Assembly: GCF_011947285.1 (NCBI RefSeq)
Contig: NZ_JAAOZT010000003.1
Coordinates: 186,001 to 250,000, forward strand
Length of the DNA: 64,000 nt
From: Glaciimonas immobilis
Lineage (GTDB): Bacteria; Pseudomonadota; Gammaproteobacteria; Burkholderiales; Burkholderiaceae_D
Direction of reading: 5' to 3'
How positions within the stretch are numbered: the stretch's first letter is position 1; each line of letters begins with the position of its first letter. The translations under genes and the position numbers were made by a program. Shown in pieces: positions 21,285 to 34,276 of the stretch. The notes under the pieces were generated by a model. That model was not told where the DNA came from, did no database searches, and was given only the letters and a program-made list of their open reading frames with translations.

Positions 21285-21486
21285 AGAGATCTCCTTGGTG
21301 GTTTTTTGGCGAAAATTTTAGTGAGTCAGGGTGAATTTAATTTTTTTGTTTATGTTAAGTGATTGGATTTCTCTTGGTCCGGGGGTGCGCTTAATATTGA
21401 GTATTCGAATACTTTTTTGGACTGTTTTGGTTGTGCTGTAGCCGATTTTTAAAACGGAGAAGGTCGTCGTTAAATAATTCGTTTTC

Positions 21487-22400
21487 TTCTCCGTGGATGC
21501 TGGTCGGGGGTGGCCCGACAGCCAGTTACTTTTTTTTGCTTCGCCAAAAATAAGTAACCAAAAAAAAGGCGACCGCAGAGACGCTGCCCTTCGGGTCCCC
21601 AAGCGTTTTAGCCATCAGTCGGGTCGAAATACCAACTCGCTACGCTCAAACATGTATTCCGACAATTCCCGCCTGATGACTAAAACACTTGGCAGCGCCA
21701 ATGACGGGGTACGTCAAGGACCGCTTCAAAAGCAACCGCAACGTCAAAGGTGGCTGCGCCTGCAACTTCAAGAACAACGTCAAAGGTGGCTGCGCCTGCA
21801 ACTTCAAGAACAACATCAAAGGTGGCTGCGCCTGCAACTTCAAGAACAACATCAAAGGTGGCTGCGCCTGCAACTTCAAGAACAACGTCAAAGGTGGCTG
21901 CGCCTGCAACTTCAAGAACAACATCAAAGGTGGCTGCGCCTGCAACTTCAAGAACAACATCAAAGGTGGCTGCGCCTGCAACTTCAAGAACAACATCAAA
22001 GGTGGCTGCGCCTGCAACTTCAAGAACAGCATCAAAGGTGGCTGCGCCTGCAACTTCAAGAACAACATCAAAGGTGGCTGCGCCTGCACGGTCGTCTTGT
22101 GATTTACGAGAACAACTCTGCCAATACAAAGGCTGCGGTTTTTGACGTTGACGTACCCCGTCATAGGCGTTGCCGATTATTTCGGCTGTCAGCCGGGAAT
22201 TGTCGGCATACATGTTTGAGCGAAGCGAGTTGGTATTTCGACCCGACTGATAGTCGAAATAATCGGGGACCCGCCAACGGCGGGCGACGCGTCTGCGGTC
22301 GCCTTTTCTTTGGTTACTGTTCTTTTAGTCGGGGCGCCTAGCCAAGCAAAAGAAAGTGCCCGGCTGTCGGGCCGCCTCCGGCTAGCACCCACGGAGAAGT
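21487..22400. repeat. 0.9-kb palindromic repeat element
   Basis: Two long imperfect inverted arms, about 21487-21720 and about 22142-22400, flank a 36-bp tandem array. Each arm carries, from outside in, CTTCTCCGTGG, GGCCCGACAGCC, a GTAACCAAA block, AAGGCGACCGCAGA, CAGTCGGGTCGAAATACCA, CTCAAACATGTAT and TGACGGGGTACGTCAA. The arms contain smaller hairpins. Elements with the GTAACC/GGCGACCGC motif are, to my recollection, dispersed in Burkholderiales intergenic regions. Open frames run through it on both strands but look like by-products of the repeats. It separates cbbK from cbbA. Confidence 0.8.
21740..22087. repeat. 36-bp tandem repeat array, 9.7 copies
   Basis: Nine complete units and one of 24 bases. 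Each unit begins AACGTC or AACATC, continues AAAGGTGGCTGCGCCTG and ends CAACTTCAAGAAC. Copies differ almost only at one G/A position (one copy has AACAGC at the start). There are no spacers. As 36 is a multiple of three, five of six frames stay open, giving 12-residue repeats such as WLRLQLQEQHQR or KGGCACNFKNNI, so openness is not evidence of coding. Confidence 0.92.
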
Positions 22401-22437
22401 AACCGCGTTAAGCATCAACGTCCTCAAAAAAACCAAT

Positions 22438-23631
22438 TCACCCTTCCGCCCGACGACCAAGCGCCGCAACCGCCGGCAAACTCTTCCCCTCCAAAAACTC
22501 CAAAAACGCCCCACCAGCAGTAGAAATATAATCAATCCGATCTGCAATCCCAAACGCATTTATCGCCGCAACAGTATCTCCACCACCAGCAATCGAATAA
22601 GCCGGCGACGCAGCAATCGCATGCGCCAACACCCGCGTACCTTCTGAAAACGCCGCAAACTCAAACACCCCAACCGGCCCGTTCCAGACTATCGTTCCCG
22701 CCGTCTGTAAGGTACGTGCCAATGCAGCCGCACTATCCGGCCCAATATCAAAAATCAGATCATCAACCTCAACCTCGTTGATCGATTTAATCGTCGCCGG
22801 TGCATCGGGAGAAAACCGTTTAGCACACACTACGTCAGTCGGCAACGGCACTCCCGCACCACGCGCCTGCATTTTTGCGATGATCAGACGCGCTTCATCG
22901 ACCAGATCGGCCTCAGCCAACGACTTTCCGATGGGCGAACCCTGAGCCAACAAAAACGTATTTGCGATCCCGCCACCAACGATTAACAGGTCTACCTTTT
23001 CAGCCAGTGCGTTCAAAATAGTAAGTTTGGTCGACACTTTGGAACCTGCAACGATTGCCACTAACGGCCTCTTCGCATTTGCTAACGCGGCCGTAAGCGC
23101 GTCCAGTTCCGCCGCCATCAAAGGTCCGGCGCAAGCGATCTTTGCGAAGTGCGCCATGCCTTCTGTGCTGGCTTCGGCCCGATGTGCCGTACCGAACGCA
23201 TCGTTAACATAAATATCGCACAGTCCTGCCATGGTTTTGGACAAGGCCGCTGAATTGCTCTTTTCACCGACATTACCCCGACAATTTTCCAGCAAGACGA
23301 TTTCACCATCCGCCACAGCGAATTCGCTATCGATCCAATTTTTGACGAGTCGGACCGGTTGACCCAAATGCTGGCTCAGTGCAGCGGCGATTAATGACAA
23401 TGACTCCAACGGTTTCAACTCCCCTTCCGTTGGCCGCCCTAAATGCGACGTCACCATCACGCGCGCGCCAGCGTCAGCAGCAAAGCGCAATCCCGCCAAT
23501 GCTGCACGGATGCGGGTATCGTCCGTAATGTTGCCCGCTTCATCCACCGGCACGTTCAGGTCCGCACGGATGAACACTCGCTGGCCAACTAAGTCAGTGG
23601 AGGAGAAATCGGTCAGTTTTTTGAATAGCAT
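22438..23631 (-). CDS. cbbK: phosphoglycerate kinase
   Basis: Pgk phosphorylates 3-phosphoglycerate with ATP, the second step of the Calvin cycle's reductive phase, and works in reverse in glycolysis. The 397-residue protein starts at the ATG at 23631 ([14 protein letters not shown]). [13 protein letters not shown] and [11 protein letters not shown] are substrate-binding motifs, [11 protein letters not shown] and NGPVGVFEF are in the nucleotide domain. It lies 100 bases after cbbZ. The usual partner cbbG (glyceraldehyde-3-phosphate dehydrogenase) is absent here. Confidence 0.96.
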   Translation of the reverse strand: MLFKKLTDFSSTDLVGQRVFIRADLNVPVDEAGNITDDTRIRAALAGLRFAADAGARVMVTSHLGRPTEGELKPLESLSLIAAALSQHLGQPVRLVKNWIDSEFAVADGEIVLLENCRGNVGEKSNSAALSKTMAGLCDIYVNDAFGTAHRAEASTEGMAHFAKIACAGPLMAAELDALTAALANAKRPLVAIVAGSKVSTKLTILNALAEKVDLLIVGGGIANTFLLAQGSPIGKSLAEADLVDEARLIIAKMQARGAGVPLPTDVVCAKRFSPDAPATIKSINEVEVDDLIFDIGPDSAAALARTLQTAGTIVWNGPVGVFEFAAFSEGTRVLAHAIAASPAYSIAGGGDTVAAINAFGIADRIDYISTAGGAFLEFLEGKSLPAVAALGRRAEG

Positions 23632-23732
23632 GTTGCAGCTCGCTTTGCATGTTGGTTCGTGCGGCCGTCTGTTGAGCGACCTCCGCGGCATCGCTATCGA
23701 GGGTCCATGACGGAACAATGTTATCGCGTCGT

Positions 23733-24425
23733 TCAGGTCTCACATACCGGTGCTGGGACTGACAATTGTTGCGCCAACTCCAAAAGCGAATCTATAAATC
23801 CATCACATTTCAGCGCGCTCAGTCCAGCCGGGCCAGGATAACCGTAATTAACGATATACACCGGCATGCTTGCAGCGCGGGCGGACGCAACGTCAGATTC
23901 TGAATCGCCCACCATCACCGCCCGTTCCGGCAGCGTCCCCATCACCTCGCAAGCGTGGTAAAGCGGCTCAGGCGCTGGCTTCATAAATGGCAACGAGTCG
24001 CCGCCCACCAACACATCAAAATAGCCGTCAAGCCCAGCTATTTGCAGCAATGGCTCGGCCAGTGCAAACGGTTTATTGGTGACGCATCCCAATCGAAAAC
24101 CGGCCTCTTTCATGGCGATCAATCCCTCATGCACGCCAGGAAATACAAAGCCGAAGTGACCGTTTGTTTCCCGATAATGCCGATAAAAAATGGCGCATGC
24201 ATCGGCGTCCGGAATAGTGGTGATCTTTGCCGCAATGAGTACGCGGTGCACCAGATTAGGTACACCCTTTCCGATAAAATCGCACACTGTCTGGTATGGC
24301 AATGCCTCAGCCTTCAGATCGTTCAGCATGCGACTGACCGCCTCAAAAATGTCTGGCGCTGTATCTATCAAGGTACCGTCCAAATCGATTAAAACTGAAC
24401 GTTGCGATGTGTTAATCTGTTCCAT
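23733..24425 (-). CDS. cbbZ: phosphoglycolate phosphatase
   Basis: A 230-residue HAD phosphatase that removes 2-phosphoglycolate, the product of RuBisCO oxygenation. Motif I is [14 protein letters not shown], motif II VTNKP, motif III KPAPEPL, motif [15 protein letters not shown]. The ATG shares one base with the tkt stop (TAATG), so it is translationally coupled. Its place between cbbT and cbbK matches the Cupriavidus cbb operon. Confidence 0.93.
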   Translation of the reverse strand: MEQINTSQRSVLIDLDGTLIDTAPDIFEAVSRMLNDLKAEALPYQTVCDFIGKGVPNLVHRVLIAAKITTIPDADACAIFYRHYRETNGHFGFVFPGVHEGLIAMKEAGFRLGCVTNKPFALAEPLLQIAGLDGYFDVLVGGDSLPFMKPAPEPLYHACEVMGTLPERAVMVGDSESDVASARAASMPVYIVNYGYPGPAGLSALKCDGFIDSLLELAQQLSVPAPVCET

Positions 24426-26452
24426 TACGATTCCTTGATGACTGCCAGCGCACGTTCTACCATATGCTCAGGCGTGAGTTTAAAGTGCGCATACAACTGC
24501 TCTGCAGGCGCCGATTCGCCAAATGTATCGATACCCATGGCGCTGCCGCTTTCCCCTACAATTGCCCGCCAGAACCAGGTCACCCCGGCCTCAATACTGA
24601 CCCTTGGAATGCCATCCGGCAGCACATGTTTTCTGTACATTGCATCCTGTGCATAAAAGGCCTCTACGCAAGGCATCGATACTACGCGTACCGCAATCCC
24701 TGCGTTGCTCAATTGGACGGCGGCGGCGGCGGCGATCTCGACTTCCGATCCGGTCGCGATCAACACTACCTGCGGCGTTGACAATCCCGATAGGGTCTCG
24801 CTCAGAACATAACCGCCCTTTGCTGCATCACTAATCTGTGTAGTACTGCGTGAAAACGGTGTCAATGCCTGTCGCGACAAAATCAGGCAGGTCGGGCCGT
24901 CCGTACGCGAGATGGCCGCTTGCCACGCGATGGCTGTCTCGACGCCGTCACACGGACGCCAGAGTCGGTTATTCGGTATCAGACGCAAGCTGGCGGCATG
25001 TTCAATCGGTTGGTGGGTCGGTCCGTCTTCGCCCAGACCAATCGAGTCATGCGTGAGAACGTGAATCACGCGTTGCTTCATCAGCGCCGCCATCCGAATC
25101 GCATTGCGCGAATAATCGGAGAAGGTCATGAAGGTCCCGCCGAATGGGATAAAACCGCCATACAGCGCCATGCCGTTCATCATCGCGGCCATGCCAAACT
25201 CACGCACGCCATAACTCAGATAATTGCCACTCCCGTGATGATTGACCCATACCGATGCCTTGACATTGGTGAGGTTAGAGCCGGTTAAATCAGCCGAGCC
25301 ACCGAAGAACTCTGGCAAGGTGGCACTAATATGTTCGAGCACAATTTGCGAAGCTTTACGGGTCGCTACTTTCTTCTGCAAATCGCCATCGGCGTGCACT
25401 AACTGAGAGAAAACTTCGGTCAGATTGGCAGGTAAAGTTCCCCCCATACGTCGCAGTAACTCACCCGCCAACGCCGGATGTTCCGCCTGATATGCGGAAA
25501 ATAGTTCGTTCCATTCGGCCTGACGCGCCGCGCCTGTGGTACGCGCATCCCAAGCTTTTGCAATATCGGACGGCACCTCAAAGGGTCCTGCGGTCCAGCC
25601 TTTTTGTGCGCGCATTGCAGCAATTTCGATGGCACCCAATGGCGCGCCATGCACGTCATGTCCACCCGCTTTAGTTGGGGCGCCTTTACCAATCACGGTC
25701 TTGCAACAGATCAACGTCGGCTGGCTATTTTGCGATTTAGCCTGACGAATAGCGAGGTCAAGCGCGTCCACGTCATGGCCATCCACCGCAGCAATCACGT
25801 TCCAGCCATAGGCGGCAAAACGTTTTGGCGTATCGTCCGCAAACCATCCGGCGACGTTGCCATCGATGGAAATACCGTTATCGTCATAAAAGCAAATCAG
25901 CTTGCTCAGACCTAATGTACCGGCGAGTGAGCTGACCTCATGACTGATGCCCTCCATCATGCAACCGTCGCCGACGAACACGTAAGTGTGGTGATCGATG
26001 ACCACGTGCCCCGGACGATTGAAGCTGGCCGCGAGCATTTTTTCTGCCAGCGCCATGCCGACCGCATTGGATAAACCCTGACCCAACGGACCGGTCGTCG
26101 TTTCTACACCCGGGGTGACTTCCACCTCTGGATGGCCTGGCGTTCTGGAATGCATCTGGCGGAACTGTGCCAGTTCTTCCATCCGCAAATCGTAGCCGGT
26201 CAAATGCAAAAGGGAATAAAGCAGCATCGAGCCGTGGCCGTTGGACAGGACGAAACGATCGCGGTTTAGCCATTTTGGGTCGGCCGGATTATGCCGCAAG
26301 TGCCCGCGCCATAAAACGTCGGCGATATCGGCCATGCCCATTGGTGCGCCGGGATGACCGGACTTGGCTTTTTCTACCGCGTCGGCTGCTAAGAAACGCA
26401 AAGCGTCTGCCGGTGTCGCCGTCGTCGCTGTAATTTTTTCTGGTGCATTCAT
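24425..26452 (-). CDS. cbbT: transketolase
   Basis: Transketolase moves two-carbon units with thiamine diphosphate, regenerating pentose phosphates for the Calvin cycle. It has about 675 residues from the ATG at 26452 ([11 protein letters not shown]), preceded by GAGGA. Landmarks are [16 protein letters not shown], the TPP site GDGCMMEG with YDDN, and the central [18 protein letters not shown] 33 bases upstream would overlap the end of cbbP and is less likely. It sits 13 bases after cbbP. Confidence 0.96.
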   Translation of the reverse strand: MNAPEKITATTATPADALRFLAADAVEKAKSGHPGAPMGMADIADVLWRGHLRHNPADPKWLNRDRFVLSNGHGSMLLYSLLHLTGYDLRMEELAQFRQMHSRTPGHPEVEVTPGVETTTGPLGQGLSNAVGMALAEKMLAASFNRPGHVVIDHHTYVFVGDGCMMEGISHEVSSLAGTLGLSKLICFYDDNGISIDGNVAGWFADDTPKRFAAYGWNVIAAVDGHDVDALDLAIRQAKSQNSQPTLICCKTVIGKGAPTKAGGHDVHGAPLGAIEIAAMRAQKGWTAGPFEVPSDIAKAWDARTTGAARQAEWNELFSAYQAEHPALAGELLRRMGGTLPANLTEVFSQLVHADGDLQKKVATRKASQIVLEHISATLPEFFGGSADLTGSNLTNVKASVWVNHHGSGNYLSYGVREFGMAAMMNGMALYGGFIPFGGTFMTFSDYSRNAIRMAALMKQRVIHVLTHDSIGLGEDGPTHQPIEHAASLRLIPNNRLWRPCDGVETAIAWQAAISRTDGPTCLILSRQALTPFSRSTTQISDAAKGGYVLSETLSGLSTPQVVLIATGSEVEIAAAAAVQLSNAGIAVRVVSMPCVEAFYAQDAMYRKHVLPDGIPRVSIEAGVTWFWRAIVGESGSAMGIDTFGESAPAEQLYAHFKLTPEHMVERALAVIKES

Positions 26453-26465
26453 GATGATTCCTCGG

Positions 26466-27350
26466 TCAGAGTAAGCTTGCTGCACGTTTTTTACGTTCCA
26501 TCATCCGCAGGATAAAAGGCGTAAAAATCAATTGCATCGCCAGTTCCATCTTGCCGCCGGGAACCACGATCGTATTGGCCCGTGACATAAACGAGTCATT
26601 CACCATATTGCGCAAATACTGAAAATCAATGCCTTTAGGATTAGCAAAGCGAATCACGACCAGACTTTCATCAGGGGCCGGAATTTCTCGCGCAATAAAT
26701 GGATTGGATGTATCGACACACGGTACCCGCTGAAAATTGACGTGTGTGTGCGAAAACTGCGGACAGATGTAATTTACATAGTCAGGCATACGTCGCAGGA
26801 TGGTGTCAGTCACCGCTTCAGTGGAGTAACCGCGCTTGGACTTATCGCGCCATAACTTCTGGATCCATTCCAGATTGATGACTGGGACGACGCCGATCAG
26901 CAAATCGGGATGTTGCGCGATATTAACTTTATCGGTCACTACGCCCCCGTGCAGGCCCTCGTAGAACAACAAGTCATTGTCGGCGGAGAGGTCCTCCCAT
27001 GGAGTAAAGGTGCCCGGGTCTTGCTTGTAAGGCGCGGCTTCTTCTACATCATGCAAATATTTACGACGGCGTCCGGTGCCAGTCTTGGCATAGTTGGCGA
27101 ACAACGCCTCCAACTCAGGAAAGAGGTTGGTATCCGGGCCGAAATGGCTAAAATTATTGTCGCCGCGGGCCTCTGCAGCCGACAGTTTTATTTTCATCTC
27201 GTTGCGATCATAGCGATGGAAACTGTCCCCTTCGACGATAACGGAACGAACATTTTCACGCCGGAAAATATTTTCAAAGGTACGGGTGACTGAGGTAGTA
27301 CCTGCCCCGGAAGAACCGGTTATCGCGATGATTGGATAGCGTTCAGACAT
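26466..27350 (-). CDS. cbbP: phosphoribulokinase
   Basis: The Calvin-cycle-specific kinase making ribulose-1,5-bisphosphate from ribulose-5-phosphate and ATP. It has 294 residues and is of the bacterial (class I) type. The P-loop is [16 protein letters not shown] near residue 9, the substrate Asp/Arg region is [10 protein letters not shown], and YEGLHGG is the Walker B region. It lies between cbbF and cbbT in the operon, 98 bases after cbbF. Confidence 0.96.
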   Translation of the reverse strand: MSERYPIIAITGSSGAGTTSVTRTFENIFRRENVRSVIVEGDSFHRYDRNEMKIKLSAAEARGDNNFSHFGPDTNLFPELEALFANYAKTGTGRRRKYLHDVEEAAPYKQDPGTFTPWEDLSADNDLLFYEGLHGGVVTDKVNIAQHPDLLIGVVPVINLEWIQKLWRDKSKRGYSTEAVTDTILRRMPDYVNYICPQFSHTHVNFQRVPCVDTSNPFIAREIPAPDESLVVIRFANPKGIDFQYLRNMVNDSFMSRANTIVVPGGKMELAMQLIFTPFILRMMERKKRAASLL

Positions 27351-27448
27351 GATGGTCTCTCAAATAAGGGGTGAGCATTGAGCGGGTTACACAGCAAATC
27401 AGGCGCGCAAATCACGTGCGCTATAAGCTACGCAACTAAGGTACGTAA

Positions 27449-28546
27449 CTAAGCTGGAACCCGGAACAGACTACGTTCGTTAAACAGTGGACTCGGCATA
27501 TCATCAGTTTGCGGCGCATTGTGATAGGCCTGAATCCGGTCTACCTCGTTACGCGATCCAAAGATCAGACCGATGCGCTGATGCAGCGAGGTCGGCTGAA
27601 CTTCCATGATCGACTGACGACCGGTACTTGCCCTGCCGCCCGCCTGCTCCATCAGGAAGCCGATCGGATTAGCTTCATACAATAAACGCAGACGACCGGA
27701 TTTGCTCGGATCCTTGGTATCGCGCGGATACATGAACACGCCGCCACGCATCAAGATACGATGGGCCTCAGCCACCATGGAGGCGATCCAGCGCATATTA
27801 AAATCCTTGTCGCGCGCACCGCTTTTGCCTGCCACGCATTCATCTACATAGCGCTTGATCGGCTCTTCCCAAAAACGGCTGTTAGAGGCATTGATCGCAA
27901 ACTCGTTGGTATCCGGGGGAATCTGCAAATCGGGATGGGTCAGCATGAACTCGCTCAGATTAGGGTCGAGCGTAAAGCCGTTAACGCCGGTTCCTACCGT
28001 CAGTACCAACATGGTTGACGGGCCGTAAATCGCATAACCTGCGGCGACTTGCTGCGATCCGGGCTGCAAAAAATCCTCTTCTTTTACATCCTCAATGCCA
28101 TCTGCCGCACGCAATACAGAAAAAATGCTACCAACCGATACGTTAACATCAATGTTTGATGAACCATCCAGCGGGTCAAACACCAGCAGGTATTTTCCTT
28201 TCGGATATTGACTAGGAATTTGATACGGCAATTCCAGTTCTTCGGAGGCCATGCCCGCCAGTTGACCACCCCATTGCGTGACGTGCAAAAAGGTATCATT
28301 GCTCATGATGTCCAACTTTTTTTGCGTCTCGCCCTGGACGTTGACTGAGGCGTCCGCGCCCTCGGCGCCGGCAGCATTACCAAGCATCCCGCCCAGAGCA
28401 CCAAAAGCCACCGCGCGTGCGATGCTTTTACACGCCAGCGCGACGTTCAAAATAAGACTGTTGAAATCGCCGCTGGCATCTGGAAAACGCCGACGCTCTT
28501 CGATTAAGAACTGGGTTAATGTCGTGCAATGTTGGGTTAAAGGCAT
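27449..28546 (-). CDS. cbbF: class I fructose-1,6-bisphosphatase
   Basis: Removes the 1-phosphate of fructose-1,6-bisphosphate (and in some bacteria sedoheptulose-1,7-bisphosphate). The 365-residue protein starts at the ATG at 28546 ([12 protein letters not shown]), behind GGAG. The metal motif [17 protein letters not shown] is intact, and YIRWIA-like and [13 protein letters not shown] segments match class I enzymes. It lies 25 bases after rpe. Confidence 0.95.
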   Translation of the reverse strand: MPLTQHCTTLTQFLIEERRRFPDASGDFNSLILNVALACKSIARAVAFGALGGMLGNAAGAEGADASVNVQGETQKKLDIMSNDTFLHVTQWGGQLAGMASEELELPYQIPSQYPKGKYLLVFDPLDGSSNIDVNVSVGSIFSVLRAADGIEDVKEEDFLQPGSQQVAAGYAIYGPSTMLVLTVGTGVNGFTLDPNLSEFMLTHPDLQIPPDTNEFAINASNSRFWEEPIKRYVDECVAGKSGARDKDFNMRWIASMVAEAHRILMRGGVFMYPRDTKDPSKSGRLRLLYEANPIGFLMEQAGGRASTGRQSIMEVQPTSLHQRIGLIFGSRNEVDRIQAYHNAPQTDDMPSPLFNERSLFRVPA

Positions 28547-28571
28547 GGTGATCTCCAAAAATTTTAATTTT

Positions 28572-29303
28572 TTATAGTTGCGTCAACTGCGTACGCAGTT
28601 GCTGCATGATCGTTCGATAACCCTGATCAGCGTCGGGCGCGCCAAACACCGCACTGCCAGCCACAAAGGTATCTGCCCCGGCCCGTTGAATGGCGTGGAT
28701 GTTATCAACCTTGACGCCGCCGTCCACCTCCAGCCAGATGTCCTGTCCGCCAGCGGCGACATGGGCATCAATGCGAGCGCGGACTGCCTTTAATTTAGTG
28801 AGCGTGCTGGGAATAAATTTTTGTCCGCCGAAGCCTGGATTGACGCCCATGAGAAGAATGATATCGAGCTTGTCCATGACGTAATCCAGCACATCGAGCG
28901 GTGTCGCCGGATTGAATACTAACCCGGCCCGACAACCATGCTCGCGAATCAGACTTAGTGTACGGTCAACGTGCCGGCTAGCCTCGGGATGGAAAGTGAT
29001 GATATTTGCCCCAGCCTTTGCAAATAAAGGTATTAATGCGTCTACCGGTTCGACCATCAAGTGCACGTCAATCGGAATCGTTACATGCGGCCGGATCGCC
29101 TCGCACACCATTGGGCCCATAGTAAGATTAGGGACGTAATGATTATCCATTACATCAAAATGGATCAGGTCGGCACCGGCGGCTTGGATGGCGCGCACTT
29201 CTTCGCCGAGACGGGAGAAATCTGCTGACAAGATCGATGGCGCAATGCGTAGCCCAGAAGCTTGCACTATATTTGCAGCGGGTGGCGTGTTGTGGATGGT
29301 CAT
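28572..29303 (-). CDS. cbbE: ribulose-phosphate 3-epimerase
   Basis: Interconverts ribulose-5-phosphate and xylulose-5-phosphate. The ATG at 29303 gives 243 residues, about 20 longer than usual at the N-terminus before [17 protein letters not shown]. Metal ligands and catalytic Asp lie in [18 protein letters not shown] and EVDGGVK. It begins one base after the cbbY stop (TGACATG), indicating tight coupling. Confidence 0.95.
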   Translation of the reverse strand: MTIHNTPPAANIVQASGLRIAPSILSADFSRLGEEVRAIQAAGADLIHFDVMDNHYVPNLTMGPMVCEAIRPHVTIPIDVHLMVEPVDALIPLFAKAGANIITFHPEASRHVDRTLSLIREHGCRAGLVFNPATPLDVLDYVMDKLDIILLMGVNPGFGGQKFIPSTLTKLKAVRARIDAHVAAGGQDIWLEVDGGVKVDNIHAIQRAGADTFVAGSAVFGAPDADQGYRTIMQQLRTQLTQL

Positions 29304-29304
29304 G

Positions 29305-30123
29305 TCATGCCGCCTCAAAAAGTGTACCGTTATGCCAGCGACGCAAAGCCGCCAGGTCAACCCAGCGCTGGTCGGCACCGGGAACGTGTTGTAACATCGG
29401 TTGATCAGGATCACCGAGATGCGGCAGAACCAGCATAGCATCGGTGAACTGCTGTCCTGACGTGTAGGCACTTGGCGTGATCAGGGTCGGGATACCTGCT
29501 GCACGGGCAGCACGCAAGCCGTTTTCGGAGTCCTCGAAAGCCAGACAATCGGCACCGGGCAATCCAAGCGCCTGCAATGCCGCAAGATACACGTCCGGGG
29601 CGGGCTTTTTCTTCTGGACCGTAGAGGCGTCGCATACTGCAACAAACAGATGCCGCCAGTCGGTTCCAAAAGATGAGCGCAGCAGGGCATCGATATTTGC
29701 CGGTGTAGTAGTGGTCGCAATCGCCATTGGCATGCCGGTTGCATGCGCCTCAAGAATCAATCGCTGCACTCCCGGGCGCATCCCCAGCTTGCCGCCACAA
29801 ACCATGGCTTCGTAATGTTCGGTCTTGATGGCATGTACTGCGTTGATGGTTTCTTTTACTTTGTGACCGCCGGATTCGTCTGGATCAAGAATGTTCCAGT
29901 AATGCAAAAGCCGTTCCTTACCGCCCGCCACGTCAAGCAAACCGGCGTATAGGGTTTCGGTCCAGTACCAATCCAGACCGACATCCACAAACGCCGCATT
30001 GAACGCGTTACGGTGTGCTTCCTCGGTATCGGCTAACGTCCCGTCCACATCAAAAATCAACGCGCTCAAGGAACCTGGAGTTGCGGCTCCCCATACTTTT
30101 GCCACGCTCGAGTTGGCTTGCAT
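29305..30123 (-). CDS. cbbY: CbbY HAD-type sugar phosphatase
   Basis: A HAD hydrolase of 272 residues. In red-type RuBisCO systems CbbY dephosphorylates xylulose-1,5-bisphosphate, a misfire product that blocks RuBisCO. Motif I is [14 protein letters not shown] near residue 23, followed by the cap domain with HRNAFN; later motifs are [15 protein letters not shown] and [11 protein letters not shown]. The ATG at 30123 has AGGAG eight bases ahead, and lies five bases after the cbbX stop. Confidence 0.94.
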   Translation of the reverse strand: MQANSSVAKVWGAATPGSLSALIFDVDGTLADTEEAHRNAFNAAFVDVGLDWYWTETLYAGLLDVAGGKERLLHYWNILDPDESGGHKVKETINAVHAIKTEHYEAMVCGGKLGMRPGVQRLILEAHATGMPMAIATTTTPANIDALLRSSFGTDWRHLFVAVCDASTVQKKKPAPDVYLAALQALGLPGADCLAFEDSENGLRAARAAGIPTLITPSAYTSGQQFTDAMLVLPHLGDPDQPMLQHVPGADQRWVDLAALRRWHNGTLFEAA

Positions 30124-30128
30124 TATTT

Positions 30129-31067
30129 TCACTCCTGTATGTCAATCAGCGGATTTCCCTGCGCAAATACGCGACTTGCCAATAGATCGGGGGCGGTAAT
30201 AGTGGTCAAGGCCGTGTCGCTCGCGGTTGAATGAAGATCGTTCATCAGTCGCGATGCGTGACGCAAGCGAGCGCGGTCCAATGCATTACGTACGCTGCGG
30301 GCGTTAGCAAAATGCGGCAACAACATGCGGCGATTCAGATAATCCGAAAATACGGCAACCGCCTCATCATCAAACCGATACTGCATCGTCTGCAACATCA
30401 GGTCTGCTATTTGCGATAGCTCGCCAGTGCTGTAATCAGGAAAATCAATGTGATGCGCAATCCGTGACGACATGCCGGGGTTGGACTCAAAAAACTTATC
30501 CATGCGGTCTTTATAACCCGCCAGAATCACGACCAGATCGTCGCGACTATTTTCCATCACCTGTAACAAAATTTCGATTGCTTCTTGTCCGTAATCACGT
30601 TCGTTTTCGGGACGATAAAGATAATAAGCTTCGTCGATAAACAATACGCCGCCCATCGCTCTTTTTAATACTTCTTTAGTCTTAGGCGCGGTGTGACCAA
30701 TATATTGTCCAACCAGATCATCGCGCGTTACGGCGATCAAATGCCCCTTACGTACATAACCCAAACGATGCAAAATCTCTGCCATTCGTAACGCAACAGT
30801 CGTTTTACCTGTGCCAGGATTGCCCGAGAAACACATGTGCAAACTAGGCGCGCCCGCCGAAAACCCCCGCTCCGCCCGTAGTTTATCTACCAGTAATAAT
30901 GCGGCAATATCGCGGATGCGTTGTTTGACCGGTGCCAGGCCAATCAACTCGCGGTCCAGCTGCGCCAACAGTTCCGTAATGCCGGAAGTTGCCAACGCCT
31001 GCGCAAATGGATTTGCTGATAGCGCAAAATCTACTGGCGCTGCTGATATGATATTCGGCGTTTGCAT
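30129..31067 (-). CDS. cbbX: red-type RuBisCO activase CbbX
   Basis: An AAA+ ATPase that frees inhibited red-type RuBisCO by pulling on the C-terminus of the large subunit. It has 312 residues. Walker A is [17 protein letters not shown] near residue 85, Walker B is [13 protein letters not shown], and the pore-loop region [13 protein letters not shown] is visible. The sensor Arg segment is [12 protein letters not shown]. It follows cbbS by 51 bases. Its presence agrees with the form IC large subunit. Confidence 0.96.
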   Translation of the reverse strand: MQTPNIISAAPVDFALSANPFAQALATSGITELLAQLDRELIGLAPVKQRIRDIAALLLVDKLRAERGFSAGAPSLHMCFSGNPGTGKTTVALRMAEILHRLGYVRKGHLIAVTRDDLVGQYIGHTAPKTKEVLKRAMGGVLFIDEAYYLYRPENERDYGQEAIEILLQVMENSRDDLVVILAGYKDRMDKFFESNPGMSSRIAHHIDFPDYSTGELSQIADLMLQTMQYRFDDEAVAVFSDYLNRRMLLPHFANARSVRNALDRARLRHASRLMNDLHSTASDTALTTITAPDLLASRVFAQGNPLIDIQE

Positions 31068-31118
31068 AATTAACTCGCTCTATAAATTAATTAACTAGTC
31101 TTGAATTACTGACTGGTC

Positions 31119-31550
31119 TTAAGTCTCTGACTGGTACCGCACGCCTTCTGGCTTGGCTTGTACCGCATAGCTTTCCATGCTGTAGCGGATAGTCCGACCA
31201 GCTTCTTCGTGCCGTACCAGACGGAAGCCCGGCTCAATATCCGGACGGTTGACGATGAAAGCCATGACCAGCGATTCCACGCCCGCGCTTGAATCAAACG
31301 CCGTCAGGCGAATGTAATAGTTCGGAAACGTTTTACGGCAATTGTTCAGCTCGATCATAATTCCCGCAGGATCGCGCAGATCAAACATCGGTGGTCCGAA
31401 CATTTCCCAGTAAGTATTCCGGGGATGTGGATCATCGGTATATTCAACGGCCAGCGCCCAGCCTTTTCCCAAACAATAGTCAATTTGCTTGACGATTTGC
31501 GCATCGGTAAGATCGGGCAAAAATGAAAATGTGCCTTGAGTAACTCGCAT
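31119..31550 (-). CDS. cbbS: RuBisCO small subunit (red type)
   Basis: A 143-residue small subunit of form IC RuBisCO. It starts [16 protein letters not shown] and contains [20 protein letters not shown] and RNC-type core residues ([19 protein letters not shown]). The longer C-terminal extension after residue 110, with [12 protein letters not shown], is the red-type feature that lines the central pore. It lies 66 bases after cbbL. Confidence 0.97.
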   Translation of the reverse strand: MRVTQGTFSFLPDLTDAQIVKQIDYCLGKGWALAVEYTDDPHPRNTYWEMFGPPMFDLRDPAGIMIELNNCRKTFPNYYIRLTAFDSSAGVESLVMAFIVNRPDIEPGFRLVRHEEAGRTIRYSMESYAVQAKPEGVRYQSET

Positions 31551-31616
31551 GATATTCCTTCAATTCTTTATGTAACAGTTTGAGCAATATGATCGGACTA
31601 TTTCCAACTTAAACTA

Positions 31617-33293
<1,677 letters not shown>

Positions 33294-34205
33294 ATGCGTC
33301 GCTATACTCTCCGTCAGCTGGACACTTTTCTTGATGTCGCACGCGAGCTATCGATATCTCGCGCTGCCGAAAATCTCCACGTCACCCAACCTGCTGTGTC
33401 GATGCAAATGCGTCAATTAGAAGAAGCGATAGGCCTGCCGCTGTACGAGCAAACCGGACGCAAAATAAAACTCACGGACGCAGGTGAAGATTTTCAGCAA
33501 TATGCGATCGGCGCCGTTGCACAACTCAAACAACTTGAAGATGCGATGGCAGAAAGACGCGGCCTGAAGAAAGGACGCGTGGCGCTCGCCATCGTCAGTA
33601 CCGCAAAATATTTTGTGCCGATGCTATTGGTTTTATTTCGTAAGAAATTTCCGGATGTCCAGGTGGTTCTCCATATACACAATCGCGAGAGCATCATGAA
33701 TTTGTTGGCGCGCAATGAAATCGACCTGGTTATTATGGGACGCGCACCCGACTCTATAGACTGCACCGCGAACATATTTGCGACCAATCCGTTAGCGGTT
33801 ATCAGCGCGCCGCAACATCCGCTTTCGCGCAGACGAAATGCGCCGATATCGATCCTGAAGGACCATGAATTTGTCGTACGGGAAAAAGGTTCAGGCACGC
33901 GCCAGTTAATGGAACGGCTGTTCGCAGAAAACAATATCAAGCCGCCCATCGTCATGGAAATGCCGAGCAACGAAACCATCAAACAGGCGGTTATGGCGGG
34001 TATGGGACTGAGTTTTTTATCGTTACGAACCATCCGGCACGAACTGGCGTCCGGCCATTTGGTGCTATTGGATATAGAGGGTTTGCCGATCATCCGGCAC
34101 TGGCACGTCACACACCTGACGTCCAAAAGATTGTCCCCGGCGGCCAGCGTACTCAAAACTTTTTTGATAGAAGAAGCGGCACCGCTGATCAACCTATGGG
34201 CTTAA
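33294..34205 (+). CDS. cbbR: LysR-type regulator CbbR
   Basis: A 303-residue LysR regulator that should activate the cbb operon in response to redox or phosphorylated metabolites. The winged HTH is at residues 3-60 (LDTFLDVARELSISRAAENL, TQPAVSMQMRQLEE). The effector domain starts near 90 (GRVALAIVSTAKYFVP). It is divergent from cbbL with 213 bases between, the standard arrangement. It stands alone on its strand. Confidence 0.95.
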   Translation: MRRYTLRQLDTFLDVARELSISRAAENLHVTQPAVSMQMRQLEEAIGLPLYEQTGRKIKLTDAGEDFQQYAIGAVAQLKQLEDAMAERRGLKKGRVALAIVSTAKYFVPMLLVLFRKKFPDVQVVLHIHNRESIMNLLARNEIDLVIMGRAPDSIDCTANIFATNPLAVISAPQHPLSRRRNAPISILKDHEFVVREKGSGTRQLMERLFAENNIKPPIVMEMPSNETIKQAVMAGMGLSFLSLRTIRHELASGHLVLLDIEGLPIIRHWHVTHLTSKRLSPAASVLKTFLIEEAAPLINLWA

Positions 34206-34276
34206 AAGGATTGAACGCTTTTTGGTAATGCAGATGTTCAATCCTAAACCGATCAACCAGCGGCACCAAGGTTTTT

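Noticed and set aside
21740-22087. CRISPR array (36-bp repeats)
   Set aside because: The units are contiguous with no spacers and no cas genes are near.
21493-22341. Long open frames with 12-residue repeats across the tandem array, on both strands
   Set aside because: A 36-bp period keeps almost every frame open; the flanks of each frame are the inverted repeat arms and no ribosome site or family supports any of them.
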